A DNA stretch of 64,000 nt from Clostridia bacterium (lineage in GTDB: Bacteria; Bacillota; Clostridia; TANB77; CAG-508). A program made the translations under genes and the position numbers. The notes below the pieces were generated by a model that saw only the letters and a list, made by a program, of their open reading frames with translations, was not told the origin of the DNA and did not search any database. The DNA lies in assembly GCA_017512025.1 (NCBI GenBank), contig JAFWHH010000017.1:1-64000 (forward strand), given 5' to 3'. How positions within the stretch are numbered: the stretch's first letter is position 1; each line of letters opens with the position of its first letter. This document shows positions 54,978-64,000 of the stretch, piece after piece.

Positions 54978-56931
54978 TATGAATTTGTTAGGAAAGAAAA
55001 AAGAAGAAAACACAGAAAAAGTTGAGCAAGAGCTAAAGAGAAGAATAATCAGAAAAAAGACCATAAAAGAAATGATTGCCCCTACTGGAATTGATGCTTC
55101 GAGTTTAGATCATATTGAGATTATTTCTACAACAGATAGATTTGCAAGAAGTTTCTTCGTAGCAAACTTACCTCGTATGTGTACTTTCCCTGAACTATTC
55201 AGAGATATGTACATGTTTGGTGATATAAACACTTCAGTTTATATTAACCCAATACTAGAATCTACATCACAAAATGACTTAAACAGAACAATCAACGAGC
55301 TAGAAACTGAAAGAATACTAGCTGAAGATAGAGGTAATATAAACAGAGCGAGATTACTTGCTCAAAAAAGAATGGAAACAGAGCAATTAAGAGATGAGAT
55401 TGCTGCTGGTTTCAATAAAATGTTTGAAGCAACAGTTGTGTGTACATTGTTTGCATATGATTTAAAGGATCTAGATACATATACACGTTTATTATCAACA
55501 GAAATGGCTAAAAACCTAGTAGATATCAAATCTGCATGGGCTAACCAAGATGAAGCATTTAGAACGAATCTTCCTTTAATGAGAAAGAAAATAAGTGAAA
55601 AACACTTATTCGATAGAGAGTCAATAGGAACAGTATTCCCATTTACTTCATCAGAAGTAGGACATCCAACAGGTATTCCATTAGGTTATAACTTACAAAC
55701 TGGTGTACCAATATTATTTGATAATTTCCATGAATCATTAACAAACTATAATATGGTTATATTTGCTAAATCTGGTGCTGGTAAATCTGTAACAATGAAA
55801 ACATTAATTTCAAGATCTGCTGTACTAATGGGAATTGAAAGTTTAGCTCTTGATGCTGAAGGTGAGTACTCAATTGTGGCCGAGAGCTTAGGTGGTACAA
55901 ACGTTATCATAAGCCCAAGTTCAGATACAATTATCAACTTATTTGATATAGAAGTAGAAAATATTAAAGATGAAATTACTGGTAAAGAACGTGAAGTATT
56001 AAATGTAGAAAGTAAGGTTGAGGACGTTACTCAAGCCTTACTAACAATGGCAAAAGGTAGTACAAGAAGTAAGGAAGTAAACGAGCTTACAAAACAAATT
56101 ATAGCTGAATCTGTTGGGGATGAATATGCAAGACTTGGTATTACAAGTGATCCACAAAGCTTATATGTAAGTGATTCAGCAACAATTGTTGATGGTAGAA
56201 TCGTTAAAGAAAAGAAGGAACTTCCTACTATTGGAAGTTGGTATAGACAAATATGCGAAAAAGCAGCAAACAATACCAATACAGACTATCAGTTCCATTA
56301 TAGTTATCTTATTAAAGTAATGAAGCAATACACAAGAGAGTATGATGGTCAGATGGCATACTTTGATGGACAATCTACTATTGATATGCTTGATGAATCA
56401 CCATTCATAAATCTAGATATATCTCAATTAGAGGAAAGATTTGCAAGACCACTAGCACAACAAATACTTCTTTCTTGGATTTGGGAAAAATATGTTAAAA
56501 AGAACAGTGAAGATAGAAAGAAAGCTAGAAAAAAACGTGTTCTTGTCGACGAAGCATGGATGCTTCTTCCATACCCAGAGGCTGTAGATTTCTTAAATAC
56601 AATGGCCAGACGTGCTAGAAAGAGAAACGTTTCACTTGCCATTATTTCTCAAAGATTCCAAGATTTCTATGAGAAACAAGAGGTACAAGCTGTTTTAACA
56701 TCTTCAGATACTAAGTTATTCTTAGCACAAGATAAATCTGAGATAGAATATGTAAAAGAAGTGTTCAAATTAAGTGAGGGTGAAGCAAGCTTCCTAACTA
56801 CTTGTCAAAGGGGTCAAGGACTACTAAAAGTAGGCCAAGATTCAGCTTTAATAGCTATTAGACCTACTGCAAAAGAGTTCGACTTCATGGAGACAAACTT
56901 AAACAAGGTAGTAAGTAAGCAAAACAAGTGA
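54964..56931 (+). CDS. virB4: VirB4-type T4SS ATPase
   Basis: Energises the secretion channel from the cytoplasmic side. 655 residues. The amino-terminal domain (about 40-230) shows ISTTDRFARSFFVANLPRMC and MYMFGDINTSVYINPI. Walker A FAKSGAGKSVTMK is near residue 270, and Walker B KKRVLVDEAWMLLPYPEAV is near residue 525, followed by FLNTMARRARKRNVSLAIIS and a Gln-finger-like SQRFQDF. All ATPase elements look intact. It lies in the normal order PrgI-VirB4-VirB6. Confidence 0.93.
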   Translation: MAKTNMNLLGKKKEENTEKVEQELKRRIIRKKTIKEMIAPTGIDASSLDHIEIISTTDRFARSFFVANLPRMCTFPELFRDMYMFGDINTSVYINPILESTSQNDLNRTINELETERILAEDRGNINRARLLAQKRMETEQLRDEIAAGFNKMFEATVVCTLFAYDLKDLDTYTRLLSTEMAKNLVDIKSAWANQDEAFRTNLPLMRKKISEKHLFDRESIGTVFPFTSSEVGHPTGIPLGYNLQTGVPILFDNFHESLTNYNMVIFAKSGAGKSVTMKTLISRSAVLMGIESLALDAEGEYSIVAESLGGTNVIISPSSDTIINLFDIEVENIKDEITGKEREVLNVESKVEDVTQALLTMAKGSTRSKEVNELTKQIIAESVGDEYARLGITSDPQSLYVSDSATIVDGRIVKEKKELPTIGSWYRQICEKAANNTNTDYQFHYSYLIKVMKQYTREYDGQMAYFDGQSTIDMLDESPFINLDISQLEERFARPLAQQILLSWIWEKYVKKNSEDRKKARKKRVLVDEAWMLLPYPEAVDFLNTMARRARKRNVSLAIISQRFQDFYEKQEVQAVLTSSDTKLFLAQDKSEIEYVKEVFKLSEGEASFLTTCQRGQGLLKVGQDSALIAIRPTAKEFDFMETNLNKVVSKQNK

Positions 56932-56960
56932 TATGACGGGGATAAGAAGGCTTAAAACAA

Positions 56961-57067
56961 TTGACAAAATGCCCAAAAAATAGTAAAATTAAGGTAGACC
57001 CTAAAGAGGGTTTACCTTAAGTAAAATGAGAGTTTTAGAGCGTAAAATTTTGATTTTACTTAAGGTA
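56961..57067 (+). promoter_or_regulatory. Promoter with nested inverted repeats ahead of virB6
   Basis: TTGACA (56961-56966) and TAAAAT (56984-56989) are separated by 17 bases. A 14-bp inverted repeat with a 4-base loop (56989-57002 paired with 57007-57020, arms containing TTAAGGTA and TACCTTAA) overlaps the start point. A second, perfect 15-bp inverted repeat (57013-57027 with 57053-57067) reuses the same TACCTTAA arm. The two structures cannot coexist, so this may be an operator, an attenuator-like leader, or both. Confidence 0.55.
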
Positions 57068-57103
57068 TGTAAGAGGTAAAGATTATAAGAAGGAGAAATT
57101 GAT

Positions 57104-59812
57104 ATGAAAGGGTTTAAAATTAAAGAAAAACTTAAAAAATCATTGATAGTTACAATTGTAACAATTATGATTGCTTTCACGATGCCAGTAAAGTCTAATG
57201 CAAATATACTTAATGATTTCGTAGACCTATTATTGTTTATACCAGATGGTATTATGCACGTAATAGACAAATATATTGGTGGATCAGAAGAATTTACATA
57301 CGCGGATTTGGAGTATATAGGTGGATACGATGATGGTGGTTGGCTATATAATTTCATTGTTACTCCATATGATATATTCTCATCTGGTACATACGAAGAA
57401 ATAAATGGTGAGTATCATACTAAACTTGGTCTGCTAGATATCAATTTCTTTGCAGATAAGCCAATTGTAAATGCAAATGGTTCAAATACAGCAATATCAT
57501 CAGTGGTACTTGCACCAGTAATTGGTAATGTGTACAAAGGCTTGAGAAATTTATGTATGATATTAATGCTTGTAGTTGTTCTATATATTGGTATTAAGAT
57601 AATGATTTCAAGTATTGCAGCACAACAAGCTAAATATAAACAATTACTAGTAGACTGGTTAGTTGGATTTGCATTACTATTTATGATGCACTACATAATG
57701 TCTGGATTAGTTTATCTAAACTCAGTTGTTGTGAAGATGTTAAGCAATGAAGAGGGGGATTCGTTTTATGTTGGTGTAGGAGAGCTTGAAGATGAAGGAG
57801 ATTTACCTGATACAGATTCAACATGGTACGATATTTGGTTAGGACGTGAAGATACACAATTCCATGGTGCAAAATACGAAAACTTTAAGATACATAGATT
57901 AGTTGTAATGAATAGTTGTGATGATGAGGAAACATTTTCTAATCATTCTAATGGAAATTCATATATTGATAAAAACACTGGTAGATTAGATTTAAACGCT
58001 GTTCCTAGGGGAGAACAAGACAGTAATTTCACTAGCCCATCTGCTGGATATGTGTATTATGGAGATTTTACTACTGATCCAGGTAGAAATTGGGGAGAAA
58101 ATGGTGTTATTTATCTATCAGCCAGCTTAGTTAATCCAGGTTGGAACAACAAAAAATACGAAAACAAAGCTGTTGTAAGACTTAATGCAATGAGCTACGT
58201 TAGAACAGTTTCAAGTTGTGGTTCAGAAGATGATGCTGAATCAGTAGTACTATACGATAATGGTGGTGAAAGAAGAGGTGACGAAGATGAAATAGATAAC
58301 TTCGTTGTAATGGGATTCTCTATCTTATACTTATGTCTAGTTATTGAGACAATAATGTTTGTATTTACATATATTAAGAGGGTACTACAAATGTCATTCT
58401 TAACAATGATTGCACCAATAGTTGCAATTATGTACCCAGTTGATAAAATCGGTGATGGTAAAGCACAAGCTTTCAACACATGGTTTAAAGATTATTTATT
58501 CAACATACTAATCCAACCAATGCACTTATTGCTATACACAATATTCTTCGTAGCAGCTACAGGATTAGTATCAAGAAATATTATATATGCAATAGCTATA
58601 TATGGATTCATGATTCCAGCTGAGAAATACTTCAAGAAAGTTCTTGGATTCGAAAAAGCATCTACAGGCGGTGGTGGACCTCTTGGAGGAGCCATTGGTA
58701 GAGGTTTAGCTATGGATGGATTAGGAAGATTAGCCGGAATTGGTCCAGCAGCTCGTGGCGGAAAAGGCGGAGCAGGTGGAGCCAGTGGCAACAAGAGAAA
58801 AAGACCAAAAACCAAAAAATTAACAGGTAGTGATGACCCAACAGGACCAAGCGGATCAGGAGGATCAGGAGGACCAAGTGGATCAGGAGGATCAGGTGGG
58901 TCAACTAGCCCATTAGCACCTGGTGCTCCACCTAAAAAGAAACCTGGTACTATACTATCTGGTATAGGAGGAGCAATTGGAAGTAGAGCTGATAGAGGAT
59001 TAAAAGGCTTGACAGGAGGTAAATTTAGACATCTAAGAGATTTACGTGATCCAGGTACTGGTAAACTAGATGCAAAAAAAGTACGTGGTGCTGCATTATC
59101 TGCTGGATTAAATGGAGTCAAGTTTGTAGGAAGAAAAGCATTCGAAGTTGGTACAAGAGCTGGTGGTATGGCACTTATGGGAGCAGCAGGTATAACAGCT
59201 GGTGCTGCAACAGCAATGGCAACTGGTGATATTAACAACTTATGGAAAGGTGCAACAGTAGGTATAGGTGCTGGTAATAAGATAGGTGGAAACGTTGGAG
59301 ATAGAGTTGAAGGATTCTATGATGATTTTAAAGAAGAAGTTAAAGCTGAAAGAGCTAAAGCTGATCCAGGTTATAGAGCAGAATTAAGACAACAACAAGC
59401 TAAAGATGCATATGATGAGTTTATTGAAGAATTACCACCGGAGGATAGAGCTAGTTTTGAAGCTACAATTGAAAATTATGCACCATATATGGATGAGGTA
59501 GTAAAAGGTGACGAAAGTATGCTTAAAGCGTTAAACCTAATAGATGGTGATGCATTAGCTGCAAATTTTGATGGATATGATAAGATAGCAATTGCTCAAG
59601 ATGCTAGATCTTGGGGAGACTTAAGGGAATCAAAGAGAGAAAAAGACTATCTAGATTATTTAGCAAAAGAACAGTATCGCAAGGATAAAGGAACTGAGCC
59701 AACAGATGCACAACTTCAATCATATAGGAATGATCCAGCTAATAGTGCAGAAGAGGCTAAACGTCTTGCTAGATTAAAATTAGCTGTAAAAGCACAAGGA
59801 AAACTAAAATAG
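57104..59812 (+). CDS. virB6: VirB6/TrbL-type polytopic T4SS channel protein
   Basis: A 902-residue protein. A signal-like hydrophobic head (residues 10-30) is followed by an external region. Several membrane segments then follow (about 140-165, 185-205, 400-425, 430-450, 470-505), including FSILYLCLVIETIMFVFTYI and FLTMIAPIVAIMYPVDKIGD, the hallmark region of TrbL/VirB6. The second half (from about 520) is a soluble tail beginning with a Gly/Ser/Pro-rich linker encoded by tandem repeats and continuing with basic then charged helical sequence. It probably forms the inner membrane part of the channel. AGGAG precedes the ATG. Confidence 0.82.
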   Translation: MKGFKIKEKLKKSLIVTIVTIMIAFTMPVKSNANILNDFVDLLLFIPDGIMHVIDKYIGGSEEFTYADLEYIGGYDDGGWLYNFIVTPYDIFSSGTYEEINGEYHTKLGLLDINFFADKPIVNANGSNTAISSVVLAPVIGNVYKGLRNLCMILMLVVVLYIGIKIMISSIAAQQAKYKQLLVDWLVGFALLFMMHYIMSGLVYLNSVVVKMLSNEEGDSFYVGVGELEDEGDLPDTDSTWYDIWLGREDTQFHGAKYENFKIHRLVVMNSCDDEETFSNHSNGNSYIDKNTGRLDLNAVPRGEQDSNFTSPSAGYVYYGDFTTDPGRNWGENGVIYLSASLVNPGWNNKKYENKAVVRLNAMSYVRTVSSCGSEDDAESVVLYDNGGERRGDEDEIDNFVVMGFSILYLCLVIETIMFVFTYIKRVLQMSFLTMIAPIVAIMYPVDKIGDGKAQAFNTWFKDYLFNILIQPMHLLLYTIFFVAATGLVSRNIIYAIAIYGFMIPAEKYFKKVLGFEKASTGGGGPLGGAIGRGLAMDGLGRLAGIGPAARGGKGGAGGASGNKRKRPKTKKLTGSDDPTGPSGSGGSGGPSGSGGSGGSTSPLAPGAPPKKKPGTILSGIGGAIGSRADRGLKGLTGGKFRHLRDLRDPGTGKLDAKKVRGAALSAGLNGVKFVGRKAFEVGTRAGGMALMGAAGITAGAATAMATGDINNLWKGATVGIGAGNKIGGNVGDRVEGFYDDFKEEVKAERAKADPGYRAELRQQQAKDAYDEFIEELPPEDRASFEATIENYAPYMDEVVKGDESMLKALNLIDGDALAANFDGYDKIAIAQDARSWGDLRESKREKDYLDYLAKEQYRKDKGTEPTDAQLQSYRNDPANSAEEAKRLARLKLAVKAQGKLK
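58844..58897 (+). repeat. Two 27-bp tandem repeats in the virB6 linker
   Basis: Copies at 58844-58870 and 58871-58897 differ at two positions. Each contains GGACCAAG followed by GGATCAGG units and encodes Gly/Pro/Ser linker sequence. Copy number could vary between strains. Confidence 0.75.
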
Positions 59813-59839
59813 TTTAAAGTATATAAAGGATATAATGGT

Positions 59840-60853
59840 ATGATTAGAAATTTTTGGATTAATATTAATGAAAAATATCAAAGAAATAAAGCAGTAATCT
59901 GGTTTGTTTTGATTGTTATCATATTTGTAGTTCTTGTAACAAAGAACTTAGAAAAGATTATTAATTCAGCCAGAGGTAGTAGTGTGTCTACTACCTCTGG
60001 AAGTGTTTCTAATGACGATGAAATTGCTAGAATAGCTAGAGATTCTAATGATAATTACAATGAAGTTAGTGAAAAGCTAAATGGTATGAATATAACAAAA
60101 GAGGATCGTATTAAGCTATTTGTTCAGTTATGTAATAATGGCAAGGTTGAAGCTGCTTATGAGTGTTTATCTGATGCATGTAAAGAGACTTTGTATCCAA
60201 CAAAGGAGAGTTTTGTTGATGCATATTATAGCGCTATTTTTAAAATTAGTAAGGATTGTGATATTACTGAAGTTAAAAATGGTACATATAGAGTTAAATA
60301 CGTTAATGATAAGCTTTCAACCGGTGGAGCAGTAGCTACTGAAGGTGAAATTATTGATTATATATCATTTGATTATGATAATAAAATTAATATATCAGGA
60401 TTAATTAGAAGAGAAGAGAACAACATTACATCTATTGCACCTATTTTCACAGTATATATTGATAAGACACAAATTTTTATGGACTACGTAGTATGTGAAA
60501 TTAGGGTTAAAAACAACACAATGGCTGATATATACATTAATGATGCTGATAATAGTAACCTATACATAAATGATGAAGATGGAAATGCGTATTCTATAAA
60601 TACAGATGGTATGTTTGATGTTAATTATTATGTTCCTGCTAGAAGCGAAAAAAGCATTAAACTTAAATTTGATATTAAGTATGCTCAACATAGCAGCATT
60701 AAAGAGATGGTATTTGGAAATATGATAATTAAAAACAAAGAGTTTCTTGATGTAAATAATGAGATAACTAATCCAACAACCGGAGAGGTTGAATACGCAA
60801 AAGTTAAGACAAATTTTCCAGAAAAATATACATGGACAGTTAAATTTGAATAA
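59840..60853 (+). CDS. Possible VirB8-like T4SS bitopic protein
   Basis: A 337-residue protein with one amino-terminal membrane segment (residues 18-38, AVIWFVLIVIIFVVLVTKNL) after a short basic head, a Ser/Thr-rich stalk, and an extracellular domain. Residues 85-165 resemble an NTF2-like fold (LFVQLCNNGKVEAAYECLSD, SFVDAYYSAIF), the fold of VirB8 and TcpC. Residues 190-330 form a beta-rich domain. Position after virB6 and topology support a VirB8 role, but the sequence match is weak and a lipobox or catalytic motif is absent. Confidence 0.55.
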   Translation: MIRNFWININEKYQRNKAVIWFVLIVIIFVVLVTKNLEKIINSARGSSVSTTSGSVSNDDEIARIARDSNDNYNEVSEKLNGMNITKEDRIKLFVQLCNNGKVEAAYECLSDACKETLYPTKESFVDAYYSAIFKISKDCDITEVKNGTYRVKYVNDKLSTGGAVATEGEIIDYISFDYDNKINISGLIRREENNITSIAPIFTVYIDKTQIFMDYVVCEIRVKNNTMADIYINDADNSNLYINDEDGNAYSINTDGMFDVNYYVPARSEKSIKLKFDIKYAQHSSIKEMVFGNMIIKNKEFLDVNNEITNPTTGEVEYAKVKTNFPEKYTWTVKFE

Positions 60854-60882
60854 GATACGAATGCTGAGAGGAGGTGACACAT

Positions 60883-63800
60883 ATGGACGAAGATGAGAAC
60901 AGAGGTCAAGTAAGTCAAGGATCAATGGAAGATGGTATGTCAACCATGAAGGAAGGTGCTGATAAAGCTGCTGGAGCTGCTAAACAAGGTGCCAAACTTA
61001 TGGGTGAAAAATTAAAAGGTACTAAAATGGCTCAAATGGCTAAAAAAGCACAAGAAAAAGCTAAGGCCCAAGCAAAAGCATTTGCTAAAGGTACTAAAAA
61101 GTTTATAAGAGGTGCAACAACAGTTAGTGCTGGTGCTGCATTGACTGGTGCTGGTGCTGCAACACAAGCTGCAGGTGCTGCAATGAGTGCTGCTGGTCAA
61201 GCTCTTACTGCTGCAACAATGGGATTTGGTGCTGCTGTAGGTGAAGCTATGGATGCCGTTGGTAAAGGTATGCAAGAAGCTGGTAAAGGCATGGTTAAGG
61301 GCGGTAATAAGGTTATGAAGCATGGTACTAAAACCATGAAGAAAGGTGCTAAGCAAATGGCCAAAGCATCAATGGCCGAGCCAGGTAAATCATCAGGGGA
61401 TGACAGTACAGGTGGTATACCAAAACCTAAGTTACCTTTCTTAAGCCCAAAGAAAAAATCAAAGAAGCCTAATAAAGAGACTGGCAAGAAGCTATTAAGA
61501 TTCGCTATGCAACATCCAATGATAGCAGGTATTATTGTTGGTGCTATACTATTATTCCTATTGATATTATTCATTCTTTTAGCTACTTCTTCATCAGTTA
61601 ATAGAGGAAAGAAGAGCGATGGAGATAATAGCAACGTTCCATATGTTGTCAGCAAAATCGCTCTTGATACATTACAAATCTACCCAGATGGAAAAGGTGG
61701 ATTTACATATGGATTTTCAGATGAGAACGGTAATCCTATGACTCTTGATGAGGCAATAGATAAAATATTAACAACACTTAAAGAGAATAAGTCTAACGCA
61801 TATGATGAGTTAGGCAAAACTGATGACGAGAAAAAAGAATTCCTAAAATTACTAATACAAGCAGAAGTTGCTACACAATATCCTGATTTATCTATAAAGG
61901 GTAATGGTACAACTACTACATATATGACACCAACAGGTTTAACATCATCATCTACTGGAGTAGATTATTGTGTAAATATTGATGATCCAAATGCTGCAAC
62001 AGTATTAGATGAGGATGGTCTTAAAGCTGCAGTTAATAACTCTAGTTTAAGTGATCAAGCTAAACAAAATGTATTAAGTGTTATTCCAGACTTAGTACAA
62101 TATCAAGACCAATATAGAGTAAACGCTTTATTTATGATAGCTGCTGCAACAGTTGAATCTGGCTGTGGTACTAATTGGGATTATATCGACCCAAGCACAC
62201 ATAACTGGTTAAGCGTTAAAGGAGATGCAAATGGTGGCTATGTCGATAGAAATGGTACAACATGGAATACATATGGTAGCTACTCTGAGGCTAGTGAATC
62301 TTGGTTCCAATTAATATCTGGAAGTAGCTATTACTTTAAAAATGGTAAAAACACTGTAAGAGAAATTGCCCCTACATACTGTGACTCAGCATGGGGAGAA
62401 TCTGTTGCTACATATATGGACAAGTACTATCAATATGCAGGTGCAACTAACCAACGTCAAATTGCAGCTGTAACAGCAAGTTCATATTCTTCTAGCCCAT
62501 CACAAACCCAAGCTAACTTAGCTCAATGGGGTTGGGTAATTCAAAACGAGAATTTAAATGCTTATTATTATGAGCATGGTTATGGAAATATTACATACAA
62601 TTCATATGCTGTAAAAGGATATATAACTCAAGATGGTCAAGACTATATTGTTGTAGACAATGGATATGGATTATATGTCGGTGCCGGTGTTCAGTTAGTA
62701 GGTCCAAATGGAGGTCAAAATACTTTCAACTTAAATCTATTAAAGAACCATGGTGTAGATATAACAAGTATATATGCGGGAAGAACAATGAATGCAGATG
62801 CTGTTGATAAAGTATCTCAAGAAATCTTCATGTATAAGAAAAATGAAATCCAAAGCCAGGCGGCATCTAGAGGTTTAAATTTAACAGAAAATCAAATAGT
62901 AGCACTTATTGATATTTCATACTTAAATGGTAACGTAAATACACAATTAAATAACATTGCTAAATATGGTGCTAACAGTGACCAATTAGCTAATACTGCC
63001 GGATTTGCTCCTTGTGGAGAGAATCAAACTCCAGTTAGTAGAGCTCAATGTGTATGGAAACTATATAGATATGGAAAATATGAAGCTAGACAACAAAGTG
63101 CTTATGATCCAGCATACTTTGGTGGAGTTCCAACAAGTACAGGAAATCCTACAGGAATTGGTAATAGCGGTACAGCAACAGCAGGTGGAGTTGATAAGAA
63201 TGGTGTAACTATTACAGAAAATGGTAACATCGACTTCTTAAACTACGCAATTGACGCTCATAAATTATTAAGAGAAGACGGTTTCTATTACTGGAATGGT
63301 GGTAGAGAGATGCCAGTTGTTAAGGGCGATCAACAACATACAATAGACTGTACAGCATATGTATCAATGGCTTTAGATAATTATGGATTAAAAGATTGGA
63401 AATATTATCCTCATCAATTAACACCAGATTCACTTGTTGAATATGGTAAGAGCAACCTTGAAGTTGTATATGAGGGTAATGCTACAACATTAAATGAAAT
63501 AACAGACTTACAATCAGGTGATATTTGTGTAATGCCAGGACATGGTCAAATATTCTATGGTTATGCAAGTGATGGTTCACCAGTTTGGTTAAACTGTGGT
63601 GGAAACGCAAGTATACAAGAAATGGAAGGTAAGAGTGGTTGGTATCCAACACCAATTACATACGTATTTAGAGTTCCAAATGGATCTGGTAGCTCTTATA
63701 CTGCAAGGGCATCACAAATACTTACAGGAAATGACGATAGTGTACAAGGAAATATTAAGATCAAGAGAGTAGATGAATCTGGAAATGAAGTAAATCTTGG

Positions 63801-64000
63801 ATACATGGACGAAGCTACTTTTGATGACATGATTAAGAATAACAATCCAGATGTAATGAACTACTACACATTAAAGAAAGGTAGTGCTGGTACTTCAGGT
63901 AGTTCAGGTACTTCAAGTGGTTCAAACGGAAATGTAACAATAACTGGAAATGAGACTAAAGAGAAGATATGGAATTATCTAATCGATAGTGGATGTACAG
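60883..64000 (+). CDS. VirB1-like multi-domain wall hydrolase, carboxy end outside window
   Basis: An open frame runs from the ATG at 60883 (strong GAGGAGGTG site) to the end of the window, over 1039 residues. An Ala/Gly/Lys-rich cytoplasmic head (about 1-205) precedes a membrane segment (IIVGAILLFLLILFILLATS, about 210-230). Outside the cell, a glucosaminidase-like domain (AAATVESGCGTNWD, WNTYGSYSEASESWFQLI, about 425-520) and a lysozyme-like segment (SRGLNLTENQIVALIDISY, near 665) follow. An NlpC/P60-like domain has the Cys in HTIDCTAYVSMAL (near 826) and His in PGHGQIFYG, and the start of a phage tail lysozyme-like domain is EKIWNYLIDSGCT. It would open peptidoglycan for the channel. Confidence 0.8.
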   Translation, partial: MDEDENRGQVSQGSMEDGMSTMKEGADKAAGAAKQGAKLMGEKLKGTKMAQMAKKAQEKAKAQAKAFAKGTKKFIRGATTVSAGAALTGAGAATQAAGAAMSAAGQALTAATMGFGAAVGEAMDAVGKGMQEAGKGMVKGGNKVMKHGTKTMKKGAKQMAKASMAEPGKSSGDDSTGGIPKPKLPFLSPKKKSKKPNKETGKKLLRFAMQHPMIAGIIVGAILLFLLILFILLATSSSVNRGKKSDGDNSNVPYVVSKIALDTLQIYPDGKGGFTYGFSDENGNPMTLDEAIDKILTTLKENKSNAYDELGKTDDEKKEFLKLLIQAEVATQYPDLSIKGNGTTTTYMTPTGLTSSSTGVDYCVNIDDPNAATVLDEDGLKAAVNNSSLSDQAKQNVLSVIPDLVQYQDQYRVNALFMIAAATVESGCGTNWDYIDPSTHNWLSVKGDANGGYVDRNGTTWNTYGSYSEASESWFQLISGSSYYFKNGKNTVREIAPTYCDSAWGESVATYMDKYYQYAGATNQRQIAAVTASSYSSSPSQTQANLAQWGWVIQNENLNAYYYEHGYGNITYNSYAVKGYITQDGQDYIVVDNGYGLYVGAGVQLVGPNGGQNTFNLNLLKNHGVDITSIYAGRTMNADAVDKVSQEIFMYKKNEIQSQAASRGLNLTENQIVALIDISYLNGNVNTQLNNIAKYGANSDQLANTAGFAPCGENQTPVSRAQCVWKLYRYGKYEARQQSAYDPAYFGGVPTSTGNPTGIGNSGTATAGGVDKNGVTITENGNIDFLNYAIDAHKLLREDGFYYWNGGREMPVVKGDQQHTIDCTAYVSMALDNYGLKDWKYYPHQLTPDSLVEYGKSNLEVVYEGNATTLNEITDLQSGDICVMPGHGQIFYGYASDGSPVWLNCGGNASIQEMEGKSGWYPTPITYVFRVPNGSGSSYTARASQILTGNDDSVQGNIKIKRVDESGNEVNLGYMDEATFDDMIKNNNPDVMNYYTLKKGSAGTSGSSGTSSGSNGNVTITGNETKEKIWNYLIDSGCT

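Noticed and set aside
58492..59238. A 248-codon Pro-rich frame on the minus strand
   Set aside because: It is the antisense of the Gly/Ser-rich virB6 linker (GGN codons read back as CCN), with no start signal.
61012..61655. Long minus-strand frames rich in Ser/Cys and Leu/Pro
   Set aside because: They mirror the Ala/Lys-rich head of the wall hydrolase on the plus strand and have no ribosome binding sites.
38509..64000. Call of a complete integrative conjugative element
   Set aside because: No relaxase, integrase, att repeats or replication gene is visible, and core genes interrupt the region. A partial element cannot be excluded because the window ends inside the operon.
1..64000. CRISPR arrays or insertion sequences
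   Set aside because: No regularly spaced direct repeats with unique spacers and no transposase-like ORF were seen. The repeats found are short operators, homopolymers or linker codons.

Overview
The window looks like chromosome from a low-G+C Firmicute, probably an uncultured or gut-type Clostridia member. The support is AT-rich sequence with A/T-ending codons (AGA for Arg, TTA for Leu), strong AGGAGG-type ribosome binding sites, a DnaD-type primosome protein beside a DnaI-type helicase loader, a small SRP RNA in front of dnaX, and a YpeB spore-germination protein. I cannot name the genus from the sequence alone.

Layout. 0.1-7.1 kb: primosome pair (dnaI, dnaD-like), a VanW-domain surface protein, an M18 aminopeptidase, a phosphodiester glycosidase and tRNA-Pro. 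7.2-8.0 kb: an isolated, distinctly G+C-richer gene on the minus strand. 8.3-18.9 kb: a small conserved protein, then one long fatty-acid synthesis operon (acyl-CoA synthetase, birA, fabD, fabG, fabF, accB, fabZ, accC, accD, accA, fabI, acpP). 19.1-26.9 kb: a reduced type VII secretion (T7SSb) cluster with a double WXG100-like protein, two associated proteins, EssC and EsaB/YukD. 26.9-38.5 kb: housekeeping genes (ttcA-like, tRNA-fMet, murB-like, GNAT, a second G+C-rich cassette encoding a His-less HPr-like protein, tRNA-Arg, tadA, SRP RNA, dnaX, ybaB, recR, a glycolipid glycosyltransferase, ypeB, a J-domain protein). 38.5-64 kb: a type IV secretion (T4SS) locus: VirD4 (frameshifted as read), then, after an intervening block, three VirB2-like pilins, a PrgI/VirB3-like protein, a VirB4 amino-terminal-like protein, the VirB4 ATPase, VirB6, a VirB8-like protein and a large multi-domain wall hydrolase that runs off the end. 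The block between VirD4 and the pilins holds a T7SS effector module (two DUF4176 proteins, a WXG100-like protein, a large zincin-bearing toxin-like protein also frameshifted as read, a possible immunity protein), a complete type III restriction-modification pair, and the core genes rpsU and yqeY.

How it fits together. The T4SS has channel, ATPase, coupling protein and wall-hydrolase parts, but no relaxase, integrase, replication gene or attachment site is visible here, so it could be a decayed or partly captured conjugative element or a resident translocation machine. The most interesting thread is regulatory. TGTAA-type hexamers repeated at exactly 11-bp period, matching the WalR/OmpR-family direct-repeat pattern, stand upstream of the first T7SS gene and of the T4SS prgI-virB4 operon, with the candidate -10 elements starting 38 bp from the array in both cases; a weaker pair precedes essC. 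This suggests, without proving, that one cell-envelope response regulator drives both secretion machines. T7SS cargo-like genes sitting inside the T4SS locus strengthen the link.

Functions are inferred by reading motifs and context by eye; no database search was run.
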